Assembly (NCBI GenBank): GCA_963082975.1 | Contig: OY720350.1 | Location: 11,812,910-11,876,909 of the forward strand | Direction of reading: 5' to 3' | Length of the DNA: 64,000 bases | Source: Labia minor | Taxonomy: Eukaryota > Arthropoda > Insecta > Dermaptera > Spongiphoridae | In this document: piece after piece, positions 1 to 10,057 of the stretch | Layout: the number at the start of each line of letters is the position of its first letter | Position numbering within the stretch: the stretch's first letter is position 1 | The notes under the pieces: generated by a model | The model's database searches: none | Told to the model about the DNA's origin: nothing | The model's input: only the letters and a program-made list of their open reading frames with translations | Program-made: the position numbers and the translations under genes

Positions 1-37
1 TTCTGATGAATAATTATTTTTTATGCCGAAAATCTAG

Positions 38-55
38 GGTCATCCTACGATGACC
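38..55. repeat. Conserved inverted repeat in monomer box (7-bp arms)
   Basis: The arms GGTCATC (38-44) and GATGACC (49-55) are perfect reverse complements around the 4-nt spacer CTAC. The bases outside the arms add an A:T pair and a G/T wobble. The same structure occurs in nearly every monomer of the window; this entry is the first example. The outer hexamers are GGGTCA and TGACCT, which resemble nuclear-receptor half-sites (RGGTCA) in inverted orientation. Whether any protein binds is not shown by the sequence. Confidence 0.9.
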
Positions 56-160
56 TTTCATAATTTTTTCTGTAAAATTAAAAAATGAAATGTTTTAAAA
101 AAAATAATAAATTCGTTCATTTTACATTATAAAAATATTAAAAAAATATATTATTGATAT

Positions 161-320
161 TTCTGATGAATAATTATTTTTTTATGCCGAAAACGTAGGG
201 TCATCCTACGATGACCTTTCATAATTTTTACGGTAAAATTAAACAATGAAATTTTTAAAAATAAATAATATATTCGTTCATTTTACATCATAAAAATATT
301 AAAAAAATATATTATTCATA
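161..320. repeat. Representative satellite monomer (A-type head)
   Basis: One full 160-bp unit, used here as the reference. In order it holds: the head TTCTGATGAATAATTA (161-176); a T-tract; the conserved box beginning ATGCCGAAAA with the inverted repeat; CATAATTTTTACGGTAAAATT; an A-rich middle starting with ATGAAATTTTT; TTCGTTCATTTTACATCAT; and the closing A/T tract ending ATATATTATT. Heads alternate among A (CTGATGAATAATTA), B (TATTACTAAAAATTA, e.g. 321), C (TTCTAATTAAAA, e.g. 1766), D (ATCTAATTAAAA, e.g. 1605), E (TTCTTACTGAAATTA, e.g. 642), F (TTCTTAGTAAAA, e.g. 33285) and G (TTCTAGTTAAAA, e.g. 34734). The subfamily names are mine. Confidence 0.95.
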
Positions 321-357
321 TTTATTACTAAAAATTATTTTTTTATGCCGAAAACCT

Positions 358-379
358 AAGGTCATCCTACGATGACCTT
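358..379. repeat. Inverted repeat, B-type monomer (9-bp arms)
   Basis: In B-type monomers CCTAGGG is replaced by CCTAAGG. This extends the dyad to a perfect 9-bp pair, AAGGTCATC (358-366) and GATGACCTT (371-379), around CTAC. This form recurs every few monomers throughout the window. It contains a precise AGGTCA/TGACCT inverted repeat with an 8-bp spacer. Confidence 0.9.
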
Positions 380-3213
380 TCATAATTTTTTCGGTAAAAT
401 TAAAAAATGAAATGTTTTAAAAAAAATATTAAATTCGTTCATTTTACATCATAAAAATATTAAAAAAATATATTATTGATATCTCTGATGAATAATTATT
501 TTTTATGCCGAAAATCTAGGGTCATCCTATGATGACCTTTCATAATTTTTACGGTAAAATTAAAAAATGAAATTTTTAAAAATAAATAATAAATTCGTTC
601 ATTTTACATCATAAAAATATTAAAAAAATATATTATTCATTTTTCTTACTGAAATTATTTTTTTATGCCGAAAACCTAGGGTCATCCTACGATGACCTTT
701 CATAATTTTTTCTGTAAAATTAAAAAATGAAATGTTTTAAAAAAAATAATAAATTCGTTCATTTTACATCATAAAATTATTAAAAAAATATATTATTGAT
801 ATTTCTGATGAATAATTATTTTTTATGCCGAAAATCTAGGGTCATCCTACGATGACCTTTCATAATTTTTTCGGTAAAATTAAAAAATGAAATTTTTAAA
901 AATAAATAATAAATTCGTTCATTTTACATCATAAAAATATTAAAAAAATATATTATTGATATTTCTGATGAATAATTATTTTTTTATGCCGAAAACCTAG
1001 GGTCATCCTACGATGACCTTTCATAATTTTTACGGTAAAATTAAACAATGAAATTTTTAAAAATAAATAATATATTCGTTCATTTTACATCATAAAAATA
1101 TTAAAAAAATATATTATTCATATTTATTACTAAAAATTATTTTTTTATGCCGAAAACCTAAGGTCATCCTACGATGACCTTTCATAATTTTTTCGGTAAA
1201 TTTAAAAAATGAAATTTTTAAAAATAAATAATAAATTCGTTCATTTAACATCATAAAAATATTAAAAAAATATATTATTGATATTTCTGATGAATAATTA
1301 TTTTTTATGCCGAAAATCTAGGGTTATCCTACGATGACCTTTCATAATTTTTTCGGTAAAATTAAAAAATGAAATTTTTAAAAATAAATAATAAATTCGT
1401 TCATTTTACATCATAAAAATATTAAAAAAATATATTATTGATATTTCTGATGAATAATTATTTTTTTATGCCGAAAACGTAGGGTCATCCTACGATGACC
1501 TTTCATAATTTTTACGGTAAAATTAAACAATGAAATTTTTAAAAATAAATAATATATTCGTTCATTTTACATCATAAAAATATTAAAAAAATATATTATT
1601 CATATATCTAATTAAAAATTATTTTTTTATGCCGAAAACCTAGGGTCATCCTACGATGACCTTTCATAATTTTTTCGGTTTAATTAAAAAATGAAATTTT
1701 TAAAAATAAATAATAAATTCGTTCATTTTACATCATAAAAATATTAAAAAAATATATTATTCATATTTCTAATTAAAAATTATTTTTTTATGCCGAAAAC
1801 TTAGGGTCATCCTACGATGACCTTTCATAATTTTTTCTGTAAAATTAAAAAATGAAATGTTTTAAAAATAAATAATAAATTCGTTCATTTTACATCATAA
1901 AAATATTAAAAAAATATATTATTCATATTTCTAATTAAAAATTATTTTTTTATGCCGAAAACCTAGGGTCATCCTACGATGACCTTTCATAATTTTTTCT
2001 GTAAAATTAAAAAATGAAATGTTTTAAAAAAAATAATAAATTCGTTCATTTTACATAATAAAAATATTAAAAAAATATATTATTGATATTTCTGATGAAT
2101 AATTATTTTTTTATGCCGAAAACGTAGGGTCATCCTACGATGACCTTTCATAATTTTTACGGTAAAATTAAACAATGAAATTTTTAAAAATATATAATAT
2201 ATTCGTTCATTTTACATCATAAAAATATTAAAAAAATATATTATTCATATTTATTACTAAAAATTATTTTTTTATGCCGAAAACCTAAGGTCATCCTACG
2301 ATGACCTTTCATAATTTTTTCGGTAAAATTAAAAAATGAAATGTTTTAAAAAAAATAATAAATTCGTTCATTTTACATCATAAAAATATTAAAAAAATAT
2401 ATTATTGATATCTCTGATGAATAATTATTTTTTATGCCGAAAATCTAGGGTCATCCTATGATGACCTTTCATAATTTTTACGGTAAAATTAAAAAATGAA
2501 ATGTTTTAAAAAAAATAATAAATTCGTTCATTTTACATCATAAAATTATTAAAAAAATATATTATTGATATTTCTGATGAATAATTATTTTTTATGCCGA
2601 AAATCTAGGGTCATCCTACGATGACCTTTCATAATTTTTTCGGTAAAATTAAAAAATGAAATTTTTAAAAATAAATAATAAATTCGTTCATTTTACATCA
2701 TAAAAATATTAAAAAAATATATTATTGATATTTCTGATGAATAATTATTTTTTTATGCCGAAAACCTAGGGTCATCCTACGATGACCTTTCATAATTTTT
2801 ACGGTAAAATTAAACAATGAAATTTTTAAAAATAAATAATATATTCGTTCATTTTACATCATAAAAATATTAAAAAAATATATTATTCATATTTATTACT
2901 AAAAATTATTTTTTTATGCCGAAAACCTAAGGTCATCCTACGATGACCTTTCATAATTTTTTCGGTAAAATTAAAAAATGAAATTTTTAAAAATAAATAA
3001 TAAATTCGTTCATTTAACATCATAAAAATATTAAAAAAATATATTATTGATATTTCTGATGAATAATTATTTTTTATGCCGAAAATCTAGGGTCATCCTA
3101 CGATGACCTTTCATAATTTTTTCGGTAAAATTAAAAAATGAAATTTTTAAAAATAAATAATAAATTCGTTCATTTTACATCATAAAAATATTAAAAAAAT
3201 ATATTATTGATAT

Positions 3214-4830
3214 TTCTGATGAATAATTATTTTTTATGCCGAAAATCTAGGGTCATCCTACGATGACCTTTCATAATTTTTTCTGTAAAATTAAAAAATG
3301 AAATGTTTTAAAAAAAATAATAAATTCGTTCATTTTACATTATAAAAATATTAAAAAAATATATTATTGATATTTCTGATGAATAATTATTTTTTTATGC
3401 CGAAAACGTAGGGTCATCCTACGATGACCTTTCATAATTTTTACGGTAAAATTAAACAATGAAATTTTTAAAAATAAATAATATATTCGTTCATTTTACA
3501 TCATAAAAATATTAAAAAAATATATTATTCATATTTATTACTAAAAATTATTTTTTTATGCCGAAAACCTAAGGTCATCCTACGATGACCTTTCATAATT
3601 TTTTCGGTAAAATTAAAAAATGAAATGTTTTAAAAAAAATATTAAATTCGTTCATTTTACATCATAAAAATATTAAAAAAATATATTATTGATATCTCTG
3701 ATGAATAATTATTTTTTATGCCGAAAATCTAGGGTCATCCTATGATGACCTTTCATAATTTTTACGGTAAAATTAAAAAATGAAATTTTTAAAAATAAAT
3801 AATAAATTCGTTCATTTTACATCATAAAAATATTAAAAAAATATATTATTCATTTTTCTTACTGAAATTATTTTTTTATGCCGAAAACCTAGGGTCATCC
3901 TACGATGACCTTTCATAATTTTTTCTGTAAAATTAAAAAATGAAATGTTTTAAAAAAAATAATAAATTCGTTCATTTTACATCATAAAATTATTAAAAAA
4001 ATATATTATTGATATTTCTGATGAATAATTATTTTTTATGCCGAAAATCTAGGGTCATCCTACGATGACCTTTCATAATTTTTTCGGTAAAATTAAAAAA
4101 TGAAATTTTTAAAAATAAATAATAAATTCGTTCATTTTACATCATAAAAATATTAAAAAAATATATTATTGATATTTCTGATGAATAATTATTTTTTTAT
4201 GCCGAAAACCTAGGGTCATCCTACGATGACCTTTCATAATTTTTACGGTAAAATTAAACAATGAAATTTTTAAAAATAAATAATATATTCGTTCATTTTA
4301 CATCATAAAAATATTAAAAAAATATATTATTCATATTTATTACTAAAAATTATTTTTTTATGCCGAAAACCTAAGGTCATCCAACGATGACCTTTCATAA
4401 TTTTTTCGGTAAAATTAAAAAATGAAATTTTTAAAAATAAATAATAAATTCGTTCATTTAACATCATAAAAATATTAAAAAAATATATTATTGATATTTC
4501 TGATGAATAATTATTTTTTATGCCGAAAATCTAGGGTCATCCTACGATGACCTTTCATAATTTTTTCGGTAAAATTAAAAAATGAAATTTTTAAAAATAA
4601 ATAATAAATTCGTTCATTTTACATCATAAAAATATTAAAAAAATATATTATTGATATTTCTGATGAATAATTATTTTTTATGCCGAAAATCTAGGGTCAT
4701 CCTACGATGACCTTTCATAATTTTTTCTGTAAAATTAAAAAATGAAATGTTTTAAAAAAAATAATAAATTCGTTCATTTTACATCATAAAATTATTAAAA
4801 AAATATATTATTGATATTTCTGATGAATAA
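3214..4830. repeat. 20-monomer HOR, copy 2
   Basis: This is the second copy of the 3,213-bp unit, anchored by GATATCTCTG at 3691 and AAACGTAGGG near 3404. A private change, CATCCAACG near 4379, marks this copy. Within 1-5000 the same variant set also repeats at 1,929 bp (12 monomers, 478 to 2407) and 1,284 bp (8 monomers, 2407 to 3691). The 20-monomer unit is therefore itself composite. Confidence 0.85.
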
Positions 4831-4969
4831 TTATTTTTTATGCCGAAAATCTAGGGTCATCCTACGATGACCTTTCATAATTTTTTCGGTAAAATTAAAA
4901 AATGAAATGTTTTAAAAAAAATAATAAATTCGTTCATTTTACATTATAAAAATATTAAAAAAATATATT

Positions 4970-4990
4970 ATTGATATTCATATTTATTAC
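4970..4990. other. Out-of-register satellite junction left of element copy 1
   Basis: The monomer end reads ATTATTGATATTCATATTTATTAC. Every other monomer I compared has either ATTATTGATATTTCTGATG or ATTATTCATATTTATTAC. Here GATATT (4973-4978) is followed at once by CATATTT, so two head types are joined with about 6 extra bases. This is a recombination breakpoint, not a point mutation. To its right the sequence matches the left flanks of element copies 2 and 3; to its left it does not. Confidence 0.85.
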
Positions 4991-5229
4991 TAAAAATTAT
5001 TTTTTTATGCCGAAAACCTAAGGTCATCCTACGATGACCTTTCATAATTTTTTCGGTAAAATTAAAAAATGAAATTTTTAAAAATAAATAATAAATTCGT
5101 TCATTTTACATCATAAAAATATTAAAAAAATATATTATTCATATATCTAATTAAAAATTATTTTTTTATGCCGAAAACCTAGGGTCATCCTACGATGACC
5201 TTTCATAATTTTTTCTGTAAAATTAAAAA

Positions 5230-5778
5230 ATGAAATGTTTTAAAAAAAATAATAAATTCGTTCATTTTACATCATTACTCAACAACAAAATCATACCATA
5301 TGCCAATGAAGCAAAATACTTGGGAATGACATTAGATGCAAGGCTGCGCTGGAAAGCTCATGTCAAAAAAAAGAGAGACGAAATTAATATCAAATATAGA
5401 AAAATGTATTGGCTAATGGGGCGACATTCAGTCCTGTCTATTGATAGCAAATTATTGCTATATAAACAGGTCCTAAAGCCAGTGTGGACCTATGGTAGTC
5501 AGCTCTGGGGCTGTGCTGCAAAGAGCAATGTGCAAATCATCCAAAGATGTCAAAACAAAATACTAAGGGCCGTTGTCAATGCCCCTTGGTATTATCGTAA
5601 CGAAGAACTTCACCAAGATCTTAAGATCGAGACAGTAAAAGAAGAAATTCAACGATTTGCAGCAGCTCATCAAATTAGACTGCAAAGGCATACAAACACT
5701 GAGGCCGTTCGACTCCTTGACGTAGCCAACCAGACGAGAAGATTAAAAAGGAATAAACCTCACGAACTAATGGATTAA
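5230..5778 (+). pseudogene. Chimeric ORF: satellite N-terminus + C-terminal end of Jockey-like ORF2 (copy 1)
   Basis: The open frame has 182 codons. Its ATG and first 15 codons are satellite (the micro-ORF seen in many monomers); codon 16 spans the junction and the rest is retroelement. Visible motifs are KYLGMTLD (29-36), RLRWKAHV (38-45), LLYKQVLKP...YGSQLWG (76-94) and NKILRAVVNAPWYYRN (109-124), then a basic charged tail (173-178). In Jockey-clade elements these motifs lie C-terminal to the reverse-transcriptase catalytic core. The YxDD active site and the upstream endonuclease are absent, so no enzymatic function is expected. The stop at 5776-5778 is followed by a 3' UTR and poly(A), so it is probably the natural ORF2 stop. 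The in-frame ATG is probably coincidence. The clade assignment is from motif memory; CR1-like or related LINEs are the alternative. Confidence 0.82.
5264..5275 (+). repeat. Target-site duplication, left (copy 1)
   Basis: ATTTTACATCAT, which is ordinary satellite sequence, directly precedes the retroelement. The same 12 bp follow the poly(A) tail at 5921-5932. The first A overlaps the tail, so the certain length is 11-12 bp. Confidence 0.92.
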
Positions 5779-5885
5779 ACTGCTCATGTTTGCATGTTTT
5801 TGAAAGAATAACTTTATATATTTTCTTTAAATAAATATCACTTATTAGTTAAGGTATATAACTAGATTGTGATTTGTAAAATAAA

Positions 5886-5920
<35 letters not shown>
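5276..5920 (+). mobile_element. 5'-truncated Jockey-like non-LTR retrotransposon, copy 1
   Basis: This is a 645-bp insertion in a D-type monomer. It contains the 3' end of an ORF2-like coding region (to 5778), a 3' UTR of about 109 bp, and a poly(A) tail of about 34 A. It is bounded by a 12-bp target-site duplication. Severe 5' truncation, a poly(A) end and a short direct repeat are the standard outcome of target-primed reverse transcription. No endonuclease, gag-like ORF1 or catalytic RT motif is present, so it cannot move on its own. Base composition is far less A/T-rich than the satellite. The left boundary could shift by a base or two because T and A are shared with the target. Confidence 0.93.
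5830..5835 (+). promoter_or_regulatory. Polyadenylation signal AATAAA, element 3' UTR (copy 1)
   Basis: AATAAA lies 52 bp after the stop codon and about 53 bp before the poly(A) run. Further AATAAA matches overlap the start of the tail (5880-5890) and may be the ones used, as they sit at the tail itself. Confidence 0.5.

Positions 5921-5921
<1 letters not shown>
5888..5921 (+). repeat. Poly(A) tail, ~34 A (copy 1)
   Basis: An uninterrupted A run marks the 3' end of the retrotransposed transcript. The last A may belong to the target duplication. Confidence 0.93.
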
Positions 5922-5927
<6 letters not shown>

Positions 5928-5932
5928 ATCAT
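5921..5932 (+). repeat. Target-site duplication, right (copy 1)
   Basis: ATTTTACATCAT repeats the 12 bp at 5264-5275. The satellite then continues as AAAAATATT, exactly where the left monomer was broken. Confidence 0.92.
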
Positions 5933-7085
5933 AAAAATATTAAAAAAATATATTATTGATATTTCTGATGAATAATTATTTTTTATGCCGAAAATCTAGG
6001 GTCATCCTACCATGACCTTTCATAATTTTTTCTGTAAAATTAAAAAATGAAATGTTTTAAAAAAAATAATAAATTCGTTCATTTTACATCATAAAATTAT
6101 TAAAAAAATATATTATTGATATTTCTGATGAATAATTATTTTTTATGCCGAAAACGTAGGGTCATCCTACGATGACCTTTCATAATTTTTACGGTAAAAT
6201 TAAACAATGAAATTTTTAAAAATAAATAATATATTCGTTCATTTTACATCATAAAAATATTAAAAAAATATATTATTCATATTTATTACTAAAAATTATT
6301 TTTTTATGCCGAAAACCTAAGGTCATCCTACGATGACCTTTCATAATTTTTTCGGTAAAATTAAAAAATGAAATGTTTTAAAAAAAATAATAAATTCGTT
6401 CATTTTACATCATAAAAATATTAAAAAAATATATTATTGATATCTCTGATTAATAATTATTTTTTATGCCGAAAATCTAGGGTCATCCTATGATGACCTT
6501 TCATAATTTTTACGGTAAAATTAAAAAATGAAATGTTTTAAAAAAAATAATAAATTCGTTCATTTTACATCATAAAATTATTAAAAAAATATATTATTGA
6601 TATTTCTGATGAATAATTATTTTTTATGCCGAAAATCTAGGGTCATCCTACGATGACCTTTCATAATTTTTTCGGTAAAATTAAAAAATGAAATTTTTAA
6701 AAATAAATAATAAATTCGTTCATTTTACATCATAAAAATATTAAAAAAATATATTATTGATATTTCTGATGAATAATTATTTTTTTATGCCGAAAACCTA
6801 GGGTCATCCTACGATGACCTTTCATAATTTTTACGGTAAAATTAAACAATGAAATTTTTAAAAATAAATAATATATTCGTTCATTTTACATCATAAAAAT
6901 ATTAAAAAAATATATTATTCATATTTATTACTAAAAATTATTTTTTTATGCCGAAAACCTAAGGTCATCCTACGATGACCTTTCATAATTTTTTCGGTAA
7001 AATTAAAAAATGAAATTTTTAAAAATAAATAATAAATTCGTTCATTTTACATCATAAAAATATTAAAAAAATATATTATTGATAT

Positions 7086-8702
7086 TTCTGATGAATAATT
7101 ATTTTTTATGCCGAAAATCTAGGGTCATCCTACGATGACCTTTCATAATTTTTTCTGTAAAATTAAAAAATGAAATGTTTTAAAAAAAATAATAAATTCG
7201 TTCATTTTACATTATAAAAATATTAAAAAAATATATTATTGATATTTCTGATGAATAATTATTTTTTTATGCCGAAAACGTAGGGTCATCCTACGATGAC
7301 CTTTCATAATTTTTACGGTAAAATTAAACAATGAAATTTTTAAAAATAAATAATATATTCGTTCATTTTACATCATAAAAATATTAAAAAAATATATTAT
7401 TCATATTTATTACTAAAAATTATTTTTTTATGCCGAAAACCTAAGGTCATCCTACGATGACCTTTCATAATTTTTTCGGTAAAATTAAAAAATGAAATGT
7501 TTTAAAAAAAATATTAAATTCTTTCATTTTACATCATAAAAATATTAAAAAAATATATTATTGATATCTCTGATGAATAATTATTTTTTATGCCGAAAAT
7601 CTAGGGTCATCCTATAATGACCTTTCATAATTTTTACGGTAAAATTAAAAAATGAAATTTTTAAAAATAAATAATAAATTCGTTCATTTTACATCATAAA
7701 AATATTAAAAAAATATATTATTCATTTTTCTTACTGAAATTATTTTTTTATGCCGAAAACCTAGGGTCATCCTACGATGACCTTTCATAATTTTTTCTGT
7801 AAAATTAAAAAATGAAATGTTTTAAAAAAAATAATAAATTCGTTCATTTTACATCATAAAATTATTAAAAAAATATATTATTGATATTTCTGATGAATAA
7901 TTATTTTTTATGCCGAAAATCTAGGGTCATCCTACGATGACCTTTCATAATTTTTTCGGTAAAATTAAAAAATGAAATTTTTAAAAATAAATAATAAATT
8001 CGTTCATTTTACATCATAAAAATATTAAAAAAATATATTATTGATATTTCTGATGAATAATTATTTTTTTATGCCGAAAACCTAGGGTCATCCTACGATG
8101 ACCTTTCATAATTTTTACGGTAAAATTAAACAATGAAATTTTTAAAAATAAATAATATATTCGTTCATTTTACATCATAAAAATATTAAAAAAATATATT
8201 ATTCATATTTATTACTAAAAATTATTTTTTTATGCCGAAAACCTAAGGTCATCCTACGATGACCTTTCATAATTTTTTCGGTAAAATTAAAAAATGAAAT
8301 GTTTTAAAAAAAATAATAAATTCGTTCATTTAACATCATAAAAATATTAAAAAAATATATTATTGATATTTCTGATGAATAATTATTTTTTATGCCGAAA
8401 ATCTAGGGTCATCCTACGATGACCTTTCATAATTTTTTCGGTAAAATTAAAAAATGAAATTTTTAAAAATAAATAATAAATTCGTTCATTTTACATCATA
8501 AAAATATTAAAAAAATATATTATTGATATTTCTGATGAATAATTATTTTTTATGCCGAAAATCTAGGGTCATCCTACGATGACCTTTCATAATTTTTTCT
8601 GTAAAATTAAAAAATGAAATGTTTTAAAAAAAATAATAAATTCGTTCATTTTACATCATAAAATTATTAAAAAAATATATTATTGATATTTCTGATGAAT
8701 AA
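7086..8702. repeat. 20-monomer HOR, copy 3
   Basis: This segment aligns with 3214-4830 at an offset of 3,872 bp, that is, 3,215 bp once the inserted element and its duplication are removed. One monomer (near 8297) has the ATGTTTTAAAAAAAATAAT body where copy 2 has ATTTTTAAAAATAAAT, although the flanking monomers match. This looks like a short conversion tract. Confidence 0.8.
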
Positions 8703-9521
8703 TTATTTTTTATGCCGAAAATCTAGGGTCATCCTACGATGACCTTTCATAATTTTTACGGTAAAATTAAACAATGAAATTTTTAAAAATAAATAATATA
8801 TTCGTTCATTTTACATCATAAAAATATTAAAAAAATATATTATTCATATTTATTACTAAAAATTATTTTTTTATGCCGAAAACCTAAGGTCATCCTACGA
8901 TGACCTTTCATAATTTTTTCGGTAAAATTAAAAAATGAAATTTTTAAAAATAAATAATAAATTCGTTCATTTTACATCATAAAATTATTAAAAAAATATA
9001 TTATTGATATTTCTGATGAATAATTATTTTTTATGCCGAAAATCTAGGGTCATCCTACGATGACCTTTCATAATTTTTTCTGTAAAATTAAAAAATGAAA
9101 TGTTTTAAAAAAAATAATAAATTCGTTCATTTTACATCATAAAATTATTAAAAAAATATATTATTGATATTTCTGATGAATAATTATTTTTTATGCCGAA
9201 AATCTAGGGTCATCCTACGATGACCTTTCATAATTTTTACGGTAAAATTAAACAATGAAATTTTTAAAAATAAATAATATATTCGTTCATTTTACATCAT
9301 AAAAATATTAAAAAAATATATTATTCATATTTATTACTAAAAATTATTTTTTTATGCCGAAAACCTAAGGTCATCCTACGATGACCTTTCATAATTTTTT
9401 CGGTAAAATTAAAAAATGAAATTTTTAAAAATAAATAATAAATTCGTTCATTTTACATCATAAAATTATTAAAAAAATATATTATTGATATTTCTGATGA
9501 ATAATTATTTTTTATGCCGAA
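8560..9521. repeat. Tandem trimer duplication (~481 bp x 2)
   Basis: The three-monomer sequence (A-type with CATAAAATTATT, A-type with ACGGTAAAATTAAACAATG, B-type) is repeated at an offset of 481 bp. The AAATTATTAA motifs at 8661 and 9142 correspond, as do the ACGG bodies at 8758 and 9239. Confidence 0.75.
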
Positions 9522-9688
9522 AATCTAGGGTCATCCTACGATGACCTTTCATAATTTTTTCGGTAAAATTAAAAAATGAAATTTTAAAAAAAAATAATAA
9601 ATTCGTTCATTTTACATTATAAAAATATTAAAAAAATATATTATTCATATTTCTAATTAAAAATTATTTTTTTATGCCGAAAACCTAG

Positions 9689-9706
9689 GGTCATCCTAGG
9701 ATGACC
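9689..9706. repeat. Perfect 18-bp palindrome variant of the box
   Basis: GGTCATCCTAGGATGACC is its own reverse complement, because the spacer CTAC has become CTAG. The same version is found at 14361-14378, 17410-17427 and 19014-19031, consistent with copying by the large duplications. Confidence 0.95.
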
Positions 9707-10057
9707 TTTCATAATTTTTACGGTAAGATTAAAAAATGAAATGTTTTAAAAAAAATAATAAATTCGTTCATTTTACATCATAAAAATATTAAAAAAATAT
9801 ATTATTCATATTTATTACTAAAAATTATTTTTTTATGCCGAAAACCTAAGGTCATCCTACGATGACCTTTCATAATTTTTTCGGTAAAATTAAAAAATGA
9901 AATTTTTAAAAATAAATAATAAATTCGTTCATTTTACATCATAAAAATATTAAAAAAATATATTATTCATATATCTAATTAAAAATTATTTTTTTATGCC
10001 GAAAACCTAGGGTCATCCTACGATGACCTTTCATAATTTTTTCTGTAAAATTAAAAA

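Larger units (their letters stand above)
1..1450. repeat. 20-monomer HOR, copy 1 (partial in window)
   Basis: This segment matches 3214-4663 at a constant offset of 3,213 bp, about 20 monomers. The match is in order of head types and in rare linked variants, such as AAACGTAGGG near 191 and GATATCTCTG at 478, which correspond to 3404 and 3691. Private changes (GGTTATCC near 1322, GTAAATTT near 1196) show that the copies have diverged slightly. Similarity stops near 1450, where the head and body types no longer match. Confidence 0.85.
1..5263. repeat. AT-rich ~160-bp satellite array, left segment
   Basis: This stretch is uninterrupted head-to-tail satellite, about 33 monomers, all in one orientation. 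Successive heads fall at 1, 161, 321 and 482, which gives the 160-161 bp period directly. Every monomer keeps the box ATGCCGAAAA...GGTCATCCTACGATGACC and a distal TTCGTTCATTT motif, separated by A/T-rich DNA. No open frame above background and no RNA gene is visible in it. The array runs in from the left edge, so its true end is outside the window. Confidence 0.98.
4979..6145. repeat. Displaced ~1.17-kb satellite block carrying element copy 1
   Basis: The block holds about three monomers plus the 645-bp retroelement and its duplicated target. It matches the region around copies 2 and 3 from about 297 bp left of the element to about 210 bp right of it, including the rare TCCTACCATGACC variant (near 6006). 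Removing the block joins a CATTATAAAAATATT...GATATT monomer end on the left to a CTGATGA...AAACGTAGGG monomer on the right. That succession is normal in the surrounding HOR (compare 100-200). The block therefore looks inserted into an older array. Confidence 0.75.

Noticed and set aside
38..59. Rho-independent terminator (GC-bearing hairpin followed by T-rich DNA)
   Set aside because: The inverted repeat is followed by TTTCATAATTTTTT and recurs every 160 bp without genes. The eukaryotic context makes bacterial termination irrelevant.
30..60. Helitron 3' terminus on the minus strand (hairpin followed by CTAG)
   Set aside because: On the minus strand the hairpin is followed at once by CTAG in many monomers, but without the usual spacing of several bases. 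B-type monomers have CTTAG instead, and no conserved 5' TC end was identified. Too weak to call.
100..120. CENP-B box
   Set aside because: The TTCGTTCATTTTACAT segment begins like TTCGNNNNANNCGGG but lacks the required A and CGGG. No other segment fits on either strand.
1..5263. CRISPR-like array
   Set aside because: The repeats are regular, but whole 160-bp units are repeated with no unique spacers, and no cas genes are present. It is satellite DNA.
5230..5778. Functional reverse transcriptase gene
   Set aside because: The catalytic YxDD region, the fingers and palm domain and the endonuclease are all missing. The start codon belongs to the satellite.
5276..5920. Processed host pseudogene instead of a retrotransposon
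   Set aside because: The poly(A) and target duplication would fit, but the protein motifs (KYLGMTLD, LLYKQVLKP...YGSQLWG, APWYYRN) are those of LINE ORF2 C-terminal regions, not of a host gene.
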